Shown: positions 26,380 to 35,942, counted from the first letter of the stretch. The stretch is DNA of 64,000 nt from Chloroflexota bacterium (GCA_012797815.1 JAAZOK010000115.1:1-64000), one strand, 5' to 3'. Notes: generated from the sequence alone by a model not told the origin. Made by a program: numbers and translations.

Positions 26380-27918
26380 TCAAATTGCGGATAAGGACTG
26401 ATCTTCTGGTGCCTTGTGGTTTTGCCGATGGCGAAATACCAGGATAAGCATCCCAAGATTGAGGGCAACGCTGATCCAAAAACCCCAGGTTTTATCGATG
26501 AAAAGTGATATCGAGAACAGCGAGAATAACAACACGACCTGATCATTAAAAGCAACTACGAACCAGGTGAGCAACCCCAATATTTGCCCCAAAGGGAGGA
26601 AAAACAACCCCCCCAGGAGCGCAATGCCACCCATGACCATAATTACGGGCTGCAGCGGCAGGATGAGCATGTTCACCAGCGGAGAGAAAATAGAGAAACC
26701 ATCGAAATAAGTGACCATTACGGGAAAGGTTGCCAATTGTGCTGCCAGCGTGGTGAAAAGATAATCTCGGAAGAATCCATGCAGCACTTCGGGTGAGGGT
26801 AAGTGACTTTTTTCAAGCAAGACCTTTCCGTGCTGTGCGAAATAATCAGAAAACATAAGAATGCCAAAGGTGGCACAAAAGGACAATTGAAAACTCACGT
26901 CCCATAAAATGAAGGGATTAGCTGCCGCCATGATGGCAGCCGTGAGTGCCAATGAGTGAATGCCGATCACTTTTCTGCCAAGCAGATAAGCCGGGATGGC
27001 GATGATGCCCATGATGGCTGCCCGCAAAACAGCCGGTTGGGCACCCACAAAGAGAGTATATATTCCCACCGTCAGAATAGAAAGCAATGCTCCTACCCCG
27101 TATGGAAAAATGCGATTGAAAAATTTACTAATGAGATTGGTGATCAATGAAATATTAAAGCCGGAAATGGCGATGATGTGTGCGGTGCCGGTAACACGAT
27201 AAGCATCCACCAGATAATCAGGAATACGTGATTCGATACCGAGCAGGATGCCGGATAGCAGTTCGCATTCGGGAAAGGGCATGATGGATTGCAATACAGT
27301 GTGGGAAGTGCTGCGCAATCTGTACAGTACGCCCATCAAAGATATATCTTGAGGTGCCACTTCAGCAATAACCCGGGGATAAAACATCTCGAATTGGATG
27401 CCATTGCGGAGAAGCCAGGAGGCATGGGGTTTGGTGGTATCATCCAGCGCCGGGATGAGCTGACCCTGCAACGTGAGGGTGGCGTGATAGGGAAAATCAA
27501 ATACTTCGGGCAGCCGCACGGTTATCCTGCCCTGCGCTGCCTGCCAGGAATCATCTGCTTCCTGGTAAGCTTGCAGTTCCAGAACGGTTTCTGAGGAACC
27601 GTGGGAGTCCACGGTTGGTTCTACCACTATTCCCTTTACTACCAAGCTGCTTTGTGAGGTATCGATATCATGGCTGGGTTGCAGGGAAGATCGTACTTTG
27701 AGCGTATAAGTCTGCGCACCTAACCAGACGAAGGTCAGGAGCAGTGCAATGAAAGGGAAAGTTTTGAATAGTGGGGATCGATGATTGAAAATTCCAAGCA
27801 ATAACAAAATAAGCGGAAGAATGAGCAAAAACCAGGGGAGCGGAAAAGAAAATTGGGAGGCTGCTATGATTCCGGCCAGGAACCCTGCTGAAAACCAGAG
27901 TAGCACCAATTTGGGCAT
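26380..27918 (-). CDS. comEC: ComEC/Rec2 family DNA-uptake channel protein (no metallo-beta-lactamase domain)
   Basis: A 512-residue polytopic membrane protein. After two or three N-terminal helices comes an external DUF4131-type domain (about 70-200), then the Competence domain (about 215-480) with SGILLGIESRIPDYLVDAYRVTG near 222 and HIIAISGFNISLIT, the classic ComEC signature. ComEC forms the channel for single-stranded DNA in transformation. The C-terminal metallo-beta-lactamase nuclease domain of Bacillus-type ComEC is absent, so the protein is a short form. The start codon follows the plsC stop by two bases. It is the last gene of the long pdxS-comEC run. Confidence 0.88.
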   Translation of the reverse strand: MPKLVLLWFSAGFLAGIIAASQFSFPLPWFLLILPLILLLLGIFNHRSPLFKTFPFIALLLTFVWLGAQTYTLKVRSSLQPSHDIDTSQSSLVVKGIVVEPTVDSHGSSETVLELQAYQEADDSWQAAQGRITVRLPEVFDFPYHATLTLQGQLIPALDDTTKPHASWLLRNGIQFEMFYPRVIAEVAPQDISLMGVLYRLRSTSHTVLQSIMPFPECELLSGILLGIESRIPDYLVDAYRVTGTAHIIAISGFNISLITNLISKFFNRIFPYGVGALLSILTVGIYTLFVGAQPAVLRAAIMGIIAIPAYLLGRKVIGIHSLALTAAIMAAANPFILWDVSFQLSFCATFGILMFSDYFAQHGKVLLEKSHLPSPEVLHGFFRDYLFTTLAAQLATFPVMVTYFDGFSIFSPLVNMLILPLQPVIMVMGGIALLGGLFFLPLGQILGLLTWFVVAFNDQVVLLFSLFSISLFIDKTWGFWISVALNLGMLILVFRHRQNHKAPEDQSLSAI

Positions 27919-27920
27919 CG

Positions 27921-28580
27921 CTACACGGCGAATTCCTTCAAGCGGGGATGATCCCTATAAAAACCCTGATATTTTTCTGGCAACAGCACGGCGATGCGAC
28001 ACATGATCTCTTCTGTGTAACGCTGTAAGATTTCAGCCCGTTTCTCTGCATCCTGGATGGGCGGCAGGGTGAAGGACTGTCCAAAGCGTGCGATCATGTG
28101 CGGTTTTCGAAGATGTTTCAAGCGGTCGATCGCGAATTCTGTGCCCTGGATACCGACCGGCACAATAGGAACACCAGCCTTCAATGCCAGCATGGCGGTA
28201 CCCGGTTTCCCTTCCGCCAGCTGATGGGTATGGCTGCGCGTGCCTTCAGGAGAGATGCCAACGGCCTTGCCTTCGGCGAGTGCTTGAGATGCCTTGCGAA
28301 TGGCGGTGAAATCTGCCACATCGCGGTCGATCCAGATACCCTCCGCGGTCTCGGAAAACCAGCGGATGAAGGGATGGGTTTGATATTTGGTAGTGATGAG
28401 GGCGGTGATATCCGGTCGGCGTGGGTTGGTGAAGATCAGGGGAATATCGATATAACTGAGATGGTTGATGGCAATGATCAATCCCCCTTCGAGTGGAATA
28501 TTATCCAACCCAAGGAATTGGGTCTTGGTCAATGTGTGCATTAAAAAACGTACAATACGCTGTAGGGTTGCTCTCTTCAC
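27921..28580 (-). CDS. plsC: 1-acyl-sn-glycerol-3-phosphate acyltransferase
   Basis: A 219-residue PlsC-family acyltransferase making phosphatidic acid from lysophosphatidic acid at the membrane. The catalytic NHLSYID motif (H40, D45) and the PEGTRSH motif near residue 112 are intact, with FTNPRRPD and GVPIVPVGIQGTE also typical. The start codon is GTG (28580), with GGAGAA nine bases upstream. It sits between prsW and comEC. Confidence 0.93.
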   Translation of the reverse strand: MKRATLQRIVRFLMHTLTKTQFLGLDNIPLEGGLIIAINHLSYIDIPLIFTNPRRPDITALITTKYQTHPFIRWFSETAEGIWIDRDVADFTAIRKASQALAEGKAVGISPEGTRSHTHQLAEGKPGTAMLALKAGVPIVPVGIQGTEFAIDRLKHLRKPHMIARFGQSFTLPPIQDAEKRAEILQRYTEEIMCRIAVLLPEKYQGFYRDHPRLKEFAV

Positions 28581-28597
28581 TCGGTTGTTCTCCTGAT

Positions 28598-29854
28598 TTA
28601 TTCTAACTCAAATGTATGAACACCGGGATCGCTGTTTTCGTTATGGGTCGGTAAAGATGAATTCTTCTGCAACTTTCTGTTCATTTTCCACAGGATCAAG
28701 AAGGTTGTAAGCCAGAGCAGGACCAAAAGGGCGCTAAAAACATGATCCCAAATTGGAGAGAAAAGTCCATTCATTCCAATTTCGGTTGACAAACTACCCA
28801 GACTGGAAAGAACTGCCACCGAATTCCAGGTTCCATGGAGGGCAATGGCGATCAATAAAGGGATGGCGGTAGATTTTTTTCTTACCGGCTGCATGAAACC
28901 GGCATATGCATATCCGACCAACCCACTGCAGGTGATATGCAGCAAACCGGTAGCTGCCCGCAAAAGTATGCTGGAGGCGAATGTTTCCACCCCTAACTGG
29001 ATAACCATTCCACCGCTTTCTACCAGGGCAAAGGCAGCGCCAAAGTAAAGCCCGAGGATGAACCCTTCAGCCGGTGAGATGGAGCGTTTGTGGAGTGTCC
29101 AGATAACGATTGGTTTGAGAGTCTCTTCGATAAATGGCAGGACGAGACCAATCAGGAGGAAAATAAGCGCCAAAAAGAGCGGGTTACGCAGCAATGTTCT
29201 GGCATATCGTTCGATCAGAGGCATATCGAGCTGAGACAAATTCTGAGGAATGGAAAAGGAATCCATCCATTGGCGAATCTGTGGCTGTGTGGAAAGATAT
29301 AGCAAGACGCCGGCTACTACCAGAGCGATCACGATCATTTCAAGCAGTAAGATGAGCGCCATACCGTAGCTGGAAGAGATGCTCAAAGCAGCGGAACGTT
29401 TCCTTGCAGAAAGCGGGCCCAGTTTTCTTCTTCCAAATTCAATGAACCAGCCTATGGGTATCCAGATCATAAGAGGTGTCAAATAAGGAAGGAAGGGCGT
29501 GAAGAATCGTTGAAGGATCGTAAATTGATCGATCAAAAGAAATAATCCCCAGATCAGCAAAGCAATGCTGGCGAATAGAAATGAACGAGAAGCCCTGATT
29601 TCCCGTGAATGTGGGGCGGATGGTTTTTTAAGAGCTTGGATGGCAGAATTGATATGAAAAAGCGATAACAATAAACATACAGAAGCAATGGATAGCAGAA
29701 AAGCGATATCCTGGTCTGTTAGATCAAGGAAGGCACTAAAGATACTGCCGCCAGCAAAAAAGCCGGCGGCAGTAATGATCGTGAATAGAAAAGCGAATAG
29801 GCTGAGAATGAACTGGGTGATCTTCAGCCAGTCATTTTTATTGTTTTCAACCAC
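28598..29854 (-). CDS. PrsW family intramembrane metalloprotease
   Basis: A 418-residue protein with about ten membrane helices. The three PrsW motifs are present in order: PFIEETLKP near residue 240 (EExxK), GAAFALVESGG near 275 (FxxxE), and LHGTWNS near 335 with the His ligand. PrsW cleaves anti-sigma factors within the membrane in Bacillus; here no anti-sigma gene is adjacent, so the substrate is unknown. The start is a GTG at 29854, two bases after the stop of the upstream lipoprotein gene, with no ribosome site, pointing to translational coupling. Confidence 0.9.
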   Translation of the reverse strand: MVENNKNDWLKITQFILSLFAFLFTIITAAGFFAGGSIFSAFLDLTDQDIAFLLSIASVCLLLSLFHINSAIQALKKPSAPHSREIRASRSFLFASIALLIWGLFLLIDQFTILQRFFTPFLPYLTPLMIWIPIGWFIEFGRRKLGPLSARKRSAALSISSSYGMALILLLEMIVIALVVAGVLLYLSTQPQIRQWMDSFSIPQNLSQLDMPLIERYARTLLRNPLFLALIFLLIGLVLPFIEETLKPIVIWTLHKRSISPAEGFILGLYFGAAFALVESGGMVIQLGVETFASSILLRAATGLLHITCSGLVGYAYAGFMQPVRKKSTAIPLLIAIALHGTWNSVAVLSSLGSLSTEIGMNGLFSPIWDHVFSALLVLLWLTTFLILWKMNRKLQKNSSLPTHNENSDPGVHTFELE

Positions 29855-29856
29855 GA

Positions 29857-31128
29857 CTATTTTTCAACGATAGTGACGCTGTTGACACTGTCGTAGAATG
29901 GATCGGCTGGATCCAATGAGTAATCACGGGTTTCCAGCGCGTTAAGCACATCCATTCCATCGATGATCTTTCCAAAAACCGTCAGATCACCGGAGAAATC
30001 GGTAACTGCGGTCTTGGTCAGCATGAACACTCCGGAATTGTACCCCGTGCCAAGGCGGTTGAAAGAAACCAGCAACCCGCCTTCATCCAGGGTCTGCCCG
30101 GAAGTGAATTCATTGTAGAACACAAATCCCGGACCGCCATACAGGGTATTAGAGGGGTCACCACTGAGGGCATATTCATCAGTGGATACGAAGAATTCAT
30201 TATTGTCATACCAGCCCTGATCCGCCAGATATTTGAAATAGGCAACGGTATAGGGTGCGGTATCTTCGTAAAGATCAACCACAATGTCGCCTTTGTCGGT
30301 GGAAATGATGGCTTGCAGATCTGTGGTGAAATTGGTATCCACGGCTGGGCAGACACCCAGTTCTTTGTCGGATATGTTCATAACATTGATCATGGTAGCC
30401 AGGGTGTAAATGCTGCGGTCCTGGTAAGGGCTGTATTGGCGATTGTTCACGTATAAGGTGGGTGTTCCCGTGATACCGAGATCATCAACCTGAGAGCGAT
30501 TGAAAGTGATCTTGTTGAGTAAGTTTTCATCGTTCATATCGGTGTTGAATTGATCTACGTCCATGCCAAATGCGGTGGCTTGGTCACCCAACCAGGTGCG
30601 GAATTCATCTTCACTGTAGTAATACCAGGTGGCCTGATTCGCGAATAAGGTGTCCTTCATCTCACCGAATTTCCCCTGGTTATTAGCAGCTTCGGCGGCC
30701 TGGGCAGCGATGTTGGAAACACCCCCCGTCGTTACATAGCGGAATACGATACGTACATCCTGAGGATAAAGCTGCTGCAGGGTCTCTAAAACAGGTTCGA
30801 GATTGGCGCAATGGGAGCAGGTGAAGTTGCTGTAGGTGATGATAGTGTACTTTGCATCGGCTGGTCCGTATGCTAAATCGGCATCCGTAACAGCAGGGAC
30901 CTTTTCATCCACCGGCGAGAGCAGCACGTCATCGATCAAATTGAAAGGCTGGCAGGGCTCATCAACGGTGGTAAAGGGTGCCGCCGTAGCTTCCGTGGTG
31001 GCAGCCTCTGCAGCTGTATCACCGGTTGGCTGTGTGGCATCCGTTGCATTGCTATCAGCGTTGCCAGAAGAACAGGCGGCAATAAAAAGCAGTGCAATCA
31101 TAAGGAAAGCAGTTAAATATTTACGCAT
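29857..31128 (-). CDS. lipoprotein fusing a DsbA-like thioredoxin domain to a cyclophilin
   Basis: A 423-residue exported protein. The N-terminus is a lipoprotein signal with lipobox IAAC at about residue 19, then a Thr/Ala-rich linker. Residues about 75-245 form a DsbA/DSBA-like thioredoxin fold with the redox motif CSHC near 103-106 and a cis-Pro segment GITGTPTLYV. Residues about 258-423 form a cyclophilin-type peptidyl-prolyl isomerase (TDKGDIVVDLYEDTAP, then NSGVFMLT and VFGKIIDGMDVL). A single chaperone combining disulfide and proline isomerisation for exported proteins is the plain reading. AAAGGAAAAC precedes the ATG. Confidence 0.9.
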   Translation of the reverse strand: MRKYLTAFLMIALLFIAACSSGNADSNATDATQPTGDTAAEAATTEATAAPFTTVDEPCQPFNLIDDVLLSPVDEKVPAVTDADLAYGPADAKYTIITYSNFTCSHCANLEPVLETLQQLYPQDVRIVFRYVTTGGVSNIAAQAAEAANNQGKFGEMKDTLFANQATWYYYSEDEFRTWLGDQATAFGMDVDQFNTDMNDENLLNKITFNRSQVDDLGITGTPTLYVNNRQYSPYQDRSIYTLATMINVMNISDKELGVCPAVDTNFTTDLQAIISTDKGDIVVDLYEDTAPYTVAYFKYLADQGWYDNNEFFVSTDEYALSGDPSNTLYGGPGFVFYNEFTSGQTLDEGGLLVSFNRLGTGYNSGVFMLTKTAVTDFSGDLTVFGKIIDGMDVLNALETRDYSLDPADPFYDSVNSVTIVEK

Positions 31129-31156
31129 GGGTTTTCCTTTCTTAAATAAGAGTATT

Positions 31157-31771
31157 TTACTCCAAATAATCCAATATTAAATTACGTAATTCCGATTGTA
31201 CCACTTCAATGGGCTGGTCGGCGGAAATGATACGCCAGCGCTGTGGTTCCCGGGAAGCCATTTCCCGATAGCCCTCCCGCACCCGTTTATGCAATTCAAG
31301 CCGATATGCGTCCATGCGATTCCATTCCCCACCCCCTTTTTTTCTTCGGTTCAAGCCTAACTCCGGGTCCAGATCGAGCAAAATGGTGAGATCGGGTTTT
31401 AATCCAGCGGTGGCGAAATCGAGCAAAGTGCGCAGGGTTTGTAAGTCATTGCCATGCCCGTAGCCCTGGTATGCCAGGGTAGAATCGGCATAGCGGTCGA
31501 GGATGACAATATATCCCTTTTTCAATTTTGGCTTGATAACCTCTTCTACGATCTGAGCGCGTGAGGCGCAGAACAGCAGGGTTTCGGTGCGTGGATTCAT
31601 CTTCGTATTTTTAAGATCCATCAAGATAGTGCGGATCTGATCTCCGATTTCTGTCCCACCGGGTTCTCTGGAGAAGAAAACTTTATAACCTTTCTCCGTC
31701 AGAAAATCCGCCAGCAGGTGGATCTGTTGGGTCTTTCCGCTTCCGTCTGGTCCTTCAAGGGTGATGAACAT
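31157..31771 (-). CDS. tmk: thymidylate kinase
   Basis: A 204-residue dTMP kinase, making dTDP for DNA synthesis. The P-loop GPDGSGKT lies at residues 7-14, SREPGGTEIGDQIR is the substrate segment, the DRY motif occurs in LDRYADSTLAYQG near 92, and a LID region KKGGGEWNR follows near 150. Length matches Tmk (about 205). It begins five bases after the R3H ATPase stop and is likely co-transcribed with it. Confidence 0.96.
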   Translation of the reverse strand: MFITLEGPDGSGKTQQIHLLADFLTEKGYKVFFSREPGGTEIGDQIRTILMDLKNTKMNPRTETLLFCASRAQIVEEVIKPKLKKGYIVILDRYADSTLAYQGYGHGNDLQTLRTLLDFATAGLKPDLTILLDLDPELGLNRRKKGGGEWNRMDAYRLELHKRVREGYREMASREPQRWRIISADQPIEVVQSELRNLILDYLE

Positions 31772-31776
31772 GGTCT

Positions 31777-33390
31777 TTACTCTCTGAAAATTCGCACATG
31801 TCGGTTGGGTTCCTTGCCATAGGAATGGGAGGTCAGTTCCGCTTCTCGTGCTAATTCATGCTGAATGCGGCGTATTTTAGCCGAAGCCGGTGCCAGGTCG
31901 ACCCAGTGTTTACCCGCCTGCACTGCGTCAATAGCGTTTTTTACTTCCTGGCTGATGCGGTCATAATTAAGCGGTTTTCCGGAGGAACCACCCAGCCGGA
32001 ATATCTCCGCCAGCGCCTGTTCCATTTGGTTTTCAGAATTGGCTCTCAGCACATAAATGGGAATACTTTTTTCTTCTGCCATGAGGATGGGTTTTTGGCG
32101 GCTGCGATAATAGGATTTCAAGGTGATGAAAACATCTGCTTCCTGCAGATCGCGCACCACATTGGCAGGCAATCCAAGACGACGAATGGCTTCGATCAGC
32201 CGGTTGCGGGCAACACCAAAGGGATAGATATTCATGGAGGGCAACAGGGATTGAGATTCCTTTACCGCGGCAGGAGCATAGGATTTAGCAGGGAATGTTG
32301 CCCTATTTTCCTGCTTCCCATAGGTTCCATTTCCATTTTGCCTGCGCAATCCCTGTGATTGTTGCAAGGCGGTCTCCGCACGCGGTTGAGGTTGGTGGAT
32401 GTGAATCTTGCCATTTTCATCGCGACTGCGAACCTCGGGCTCTAATGGATAACCGCGCACCAGCGCATCTACCGCAGCAGCCACATCGGGATGGATGACC
32501 AGCTGATTACGATCCTGGATCTCGATCAATACATCAAAAGTGGGAGGGGAACGGCGCTCGAGCACGGTCTTTTGCGTACCGCGCCGGCGTGCCTCTTCAT
32601 CAGACAAGGTGACCGATTCAATGCCGCCCACCAGGTCAGAAAGGGTGGGATTGAGCAGCAGGTTTTCCAATGTTCGCCCGTGGGCAGTGGCGATCAACTG
32701 CACCCCGCGTTCTGCGATGGTGCGGGCTGCCAGGGCTTCTAATTCGCGACCGATCTCGTCGATTACGATCACTTCGGGATTATGGTTTTCCACTGCTTCG
32801 ATCATCACTTCATGTTGCAAGGAGGGATTGGAAACCTGCATACGACGGGCACGACCGACCGCCGGGTGAGGGACATCTCCATCCCCGCCGATCTCGTTTG
32901 AAGTATCCACGATCACTACCCGTGAATTTTCGGCGCGGATGCGGGCTGCTTCGCGCAACATGGTGGTCTTGCCGATACCGGGTCTGCCCAGCAGGAGAAT
33001 GCTCTTCTCCGATTTGATCAGGTCTTCAATGATATCAATGGTGCCATAAACAGCCCTACCCACCCGCAGGGTGAGCCCGATCACATCGCCTTTTTTATTG
33101 CGTATAGCCGATATGCGGTGCAGAGTACGTTCAATACCGGCGCGGTTATCGCCATCGAATTCACCAATGCGCGAAACCACATTGGCAATAACTTCATGTG
33201 TGATCTCTTTGTCACTGAGATCCAATTCATGGTCGATGTACCGTGCCACCGGAATGCGCCCCAGATCCATAATGATCTCAAGCAGATCATCGCTTTGATT
33301 TTCATGATTGAGGACGCGGGTGAATTCGGAAGGAAGAACCGACAGCAACGCCGGTAGATCGTCAGTAATATTATTTTGCTTCATCGTCAT
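31777..33390 (-). CDS. SpoIIIAA-like AAA ATPase with C-terminal R3H domain
   Basis: A 537-residue protein. Residues about 100-330 are a P-loop ATPase with Walker A GRPGIGKTT near 135, then VVIVDTSNEIGGDGDVPHPAVGRARRMQV and Walker B VIVIDEIGRE, closely resembling the sporulation protein SpoIIIAA and plastid/cyanobacterial Ycf45. After a basic, low-complexity linker (about 340-385) comes a second region, and the C-terminus (about 505-535, ELAREAELTSHSYGKEPNRHV) is an R3H single-stranded nucleic-acid-binding motif. A nucleic-acid-dependent ATPase is likely, its process unknown. Two ATG starts (33390, 33384) are equivalent. Confidence 0.85.
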   Translation of the reverse strand: MTMKQNNITDDLPALLSVLPSEFTRVLNHENQSDDLLEIIMDLGRIPVARYIDHELDLSDKEITHEVIANVVSRIGEFDGDNRAGIERTLHRISAIRNKKGDVIGLTLRVGRAVYGTIDIIEDLIKSEKSILLLGRPGIGKTTMLREAARIRAENSRVVIVDTSNEIGGDGDVPHPAVGRARRMQVSNPSLQHEVMIEAVENHNPEVIVIDEIGRELEALAARTIAERGVQLIATAHGRTLENLLLNPTLSDLVGGIESVTLSDEEARRRGTQKTVLERRSPPTFDVLIEIQDRNQLVIHPDVAAAVDALVRGYPLEPEVRSRDENGKIHIHQPQPRAETALQQSQGLRRQNGNGTYGKQENRATFPAKSYAPAAVKESQSLLPSMNIYPFGVARNRLIEAIRRLGLPANVVRDLQEADVFITLKSYYRSRQKPILMAEEKSIPIYVLRANSENQMEQALAEIFRLGGSSGKPLNYDRISQEVKNAIDAVQAGKHWVDLAPASAKIRRIQHELAREAELTSHSYGKEPNRHVRIFRE

Positions 33391-33445
33391 TTGGTTATTA
33401 TTATCTCATGATTCAAAAGGACTGATTAAAGAAAATTATTAAAAA

Positions 33446-34333
33446 CTAGGGATGGGAAAATGGTGTAGAAGGTTTTGCGATTCCTCGTTCTTCCAGAAAA
33501 TCTGCTTTTTGAAAATCCTTTGCCGGGTTTAATACAGCCAGGTTACGCACCATGAAATGATCCTCTCCGGAGAGCAACTGCGCATATTCGTTCAGAAAGG
33601 CTGCATCCAAAGGACGGTGCGTTGGTTCTCTGATCAGGACGGTGTTAAATAGCTTGCCGACTTCAAGCAGTAATGCGATCAGAAGTTCGTGTTGATGGGG
33701 TAGATTGTTCTCCAGCATGGGTGTGACGACGGCGCGATCGGCAAAATAGCGGATGCGTGCGACACCACTGCCCTGCACGCCGGGAGTTTGTAAAACAAGA
33801 TGGAACACGTCGGAAAAATTCCAGCTTTGCAGTGAATTTTCCATGGGAGAGATAAAACGGGAATAGAAGGAGGAGACAAGCCTCTGGTGCTCTTCTTTGG
33901 CATAATTCCAAGTTGCCCCGGTAGATGAGAGTTGTGGGATATGGTCCAATCGCCACAATTTCTGTACACTGTAAGTATGGAAGGCATTGGATCTCAGCAG
34001 GGCGTATTGGTCTGACCCGGCCGGCGCGTTTGCCAGCAAATGACATTTCCCTGCGCTGCCCGTTTCGTAACTGATGGCATCAAAAAGATTGTGCGGTAGA
34101 TCGCGCTGGCAGGAAAATCCATAGGAGAGTGCGGCTGAGTTGCTGCCATATTGTACCTGGGCATATTCCTGCTCCTCGCCATTCTGGATGCGGAAAGAAA
34201 AAGAGCAATCTTTGGATGAAGAAGTGCTTTTGATGAAATCAAAAATGGGATTAGTGACCGCTCTTAAAAAAGAACGTTCTGTATCGAAACACAGAACGTT
34301 GTGCGCATTCTTCAGTGCCTGCGGGATATCCAT
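33446..34333 (-). CDS. conserved-looking protein of unknown function
   Basis: A 295-residue soluble protein that I do not recognise. It has no signal peptide or membrane helix. The middle (YALLRSNAFHTYSVQKLWRLDH) and the C-terminal half (GSGVARIRYFADRAVVTPMLENN, then LLIALLLEVGKLFNTVLIREPTH) alternate strands and helices in a way that loosely resembles a GNAT acetyltransferase fold, but no acetyl-CoA loop motif (Q/RxxGxG/A) is visible. It lies 20 bp after pdxT and 55 bp before the R3H ATPase. No ribosome site is obvious at the ATG. I assign no function. Confidence 0.6.
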   Translation of the reverse strand: MDIPQALKNAHNVLCFDTERSFLRAVTNPIFDFIKSTSSSKDCSFSFRIQNGEEQEYAQVQYGSNSAALSYGFSCQRDLPHNLFDAISYETGSAGKCHLLANAPAGSDQYALLRSNAFHTYSVQKLWRLDHIPQLSSTGATWNYAKEEHQRLVSSFYSRFISPMENSLQSWNFSDVFHLVLQTPGVQGSGVARIRYFADRAVVTPMLENNLPHQHELLIALLLEVGKLFNTVLIREPTHRPLDAAFLNEYAQLLSGEDHFMVRNLAVLNPAKDFQKADFLEERGIAKPSTPFSHP

Positions 34334-34353
34334 TAAACTGAATGGCTGGATGT

Positions 34354-34932
34354 CTATGAGACCACCTCAAGGAAATAACGGTGGAAGCGCGTATCCTCGG
34401 TCAGCTCGGGGTGGAAAGATGTTGCCAGTAGATGTCCCTGCCGGACTGCGACGATCTTTCCGTTGGGGAGGGCAGCCAGGGTTTCCACATCCTTGCCGAC
34501 CGATTCGATCAACGGCGCCCGGATGAAAATACTGTGAAAAACGGGTTCTTCAGTGCTAACGGTCGTTAAAACAGGGATTTCAAGATCGATCTCAAAACTA
34601 TCCACCTGCCTGCCGAAAGCGTTGCGTTCCACCTGAATATCCATCAAGCCTAATAAGGGTTGTTCGCGGTGGGCATCTTTGGATAGAAAAATGCTGCCGG
34701 CGCAGGTGCCCCAAATGGCATGTTCTTTTCCGAATTGTTTCAAGGGTTCAAACAATCCGAAATCCACTGCCAGTTTGCCGATGGTGGTCGATTCACCACC
34801 CGGAATGATCAGGCCGGTCAGATCCTCCAACTGCTGCGGAAGCCGCACCTGAACAGTATCAACGCCCAGACGCTGCAGCATGGCTTGATGTTCAAGGAAA
34901 GAGCCCTGCAGGGCCAGCACCCCGATCTTCAT
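34354..34932 (-). CDS. pdxT: pyridoxal 5'-phosphate synthase glutaminase subunit PdxT
   Basis: A 192-residue class-I glutaminase that supplies ammonia to PdxS. The catalytic Cys lies in GTCAGSIF (about residue 77) and the His-Glu pair in SFHPELTED near 172. GLIIPGGESTTIGKL near 41-54 is diagnostic for PdxT. I take the ATG at 34932; a TTG one codon upstream is alternative. It follows the pdxS stop by five bases, the usual pdxST arrangement. Confidence 0.97.
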   Translation of the reverse strand: MKIGVLALQGSFLEHQAMLQRLGVDTVQVRLPQQLEDLTGLIIPGGESTTIGKLAVDFGLFEPLKQFGKEHAIWGTCAGSIFLSKDAHREQPLLGLMDIQVERNAFGRQVDSFEIDLEIPVLTTVSTEEPVFHSIFIRAPLIESVGKDVETLAALPNGKIVAVRQGHLLATSFHPELTEDTRFHRYFLEVVS

Positions 34933-34937
34933 CAAGA

Positions 34938-35828
34938 CTACCAGCCGCGATCTGCGATCAGTTCTTCCTGTGGAATATTGGATACCTGGCGTCCCACCAT
35001 GGGTTCACCCAGGTTGCGACTGACCTCTGCCAGGATCTTAGGATCGTTATAGTGGGTAGTGGCTTTGACGATGGCGGCTGCCCGCTTGGCGGGATCGCCG
35101 GATTTGAAGATACCGGAGCCGACGAAAACACCATCAACACCCAGCTGCATCATCAAAGCAGCATCGGCGGGGGTGGCAATGCCACCGGCGGCAAAATTAA
35201 CGACCGGTAGCCGGCCCAATTCACGGGTCTGCATCAGCAGTTCATACGGTGCGCCCAATTCTTTGGCGAAAGCCATGACTTCTTCTTCAGGCAAATTTTG
35301 CAGTTTGCGAACCTCGCCCAGCACACGGCGGGCATGACGGACCGCTTCGACTACATCGCCGGTACCGGCTTCACCCTTGGTGCGAATCATGGCGGCACCC
35401 TCACCGATACGGCGTAGCGCCTCACCGAGGTTGCGGCAGCCACACACAAAGGGTACTTTAAAAGCATGTTTATTGATATGGTGCTCCTCATCGGCGGGAG
35501 TGAGCACCTCAGATTCGTCGATATAATCAATGCCCAGGGCTTCCAGAATTTGGGCTTCAACGAAATGACCAATGCGCGCTTTTGCCATCACAGGAATGGA
35601 AACCGTGTCCATGATCTTCAAGATCAATTCAGGGTCACTCATACGAGCCACACCGCCCTGTGCGCGGATATCAGCAGGGACGCGTTCCAACGCCATCACT
35701 GCCACTGCTCCGGCTTCTTCTGCGATCTTGGCGTGTTCGGGCGTTACTACGTCCATGATCACGCCGCCTTTTAACATTTGGGCAAGCCCGACCTTTAGTT
35801 TAAAGGTGCCTTTTTCTTCAGCTCCCAT
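34938..35828 (-). CDS. pdxS: pyridoxal 5'-phosphate synthase subunit PdxS
   Basis: A 296-residue TIM-barrel enzyme that makes PLP from ribose 5-phosphate, glyceraldehyde 3-phosphate and glutamine-derived ammonia; it assembles as a dodecamer with PdxT. The Schiff-base Lys residues are seen in [10 protein letters not shown] and in [16 protein letters not shown], and the phosphate site in [13 protein letters not shown]. The ATG at 35828 has a perfect GGAGG eight bases upstream; the frame is open 19 codons further without family similarity. Two parS-like palindromes lie 100-150 bp upstream. Confidence 0.97.
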   Translation of the reverse strand: MGAEEKGTFKLKVGLAQMLKGGVIMDVVTPEHAKIAEEAGAVAVMALERVPADIRAQGGVARMSDPELILKIMDTVSIPVMAKARIGHFVEAQILEALGIDYIDESEVLTPADEEHHINKHAFKVPFVCGCRNLGEALRRIGEGAAMIRTKGEAGTGDVVEAVRHARRVLGEVRKLQNLPEEEVMAFAKELGAPYELLMQTRELGRLPVVNFAAGGIATPADAALMMQLGVDGVFVGSGIFKSGDPAKRAAAIVKATTHYNDPKILAEVSRNLGEPMVGRQVSNIPQEELIADRGW

Positions 35829-35926
35829 TTCAAAAACCTCCAATAACCAAGACTCTTGCAATCCCATTCTACCACGCAAGCCCATTACGAAAGATGTGGA
35901 AGTCCGGTAGATTCTTCCCGATCCTG

Positions 35927-35942
35927 TGTTTCACGTGAAACA
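35927..35942. promoter_or_regulatory. parS site 1 (ParB-binding palindrome)
   Basis: TGTTTCACGTGAAACA is identical to the canonical bacterial parS consensus known from Bacillus subtilis, a perfect 16-bp palindrome. parS recruits ParB for chromosome segregation and clusters near the replication origin. It lies in the 199-bp space between the divergent pdxS and ABC genes, 24 bp before a second copy. Confidence 0.88.
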
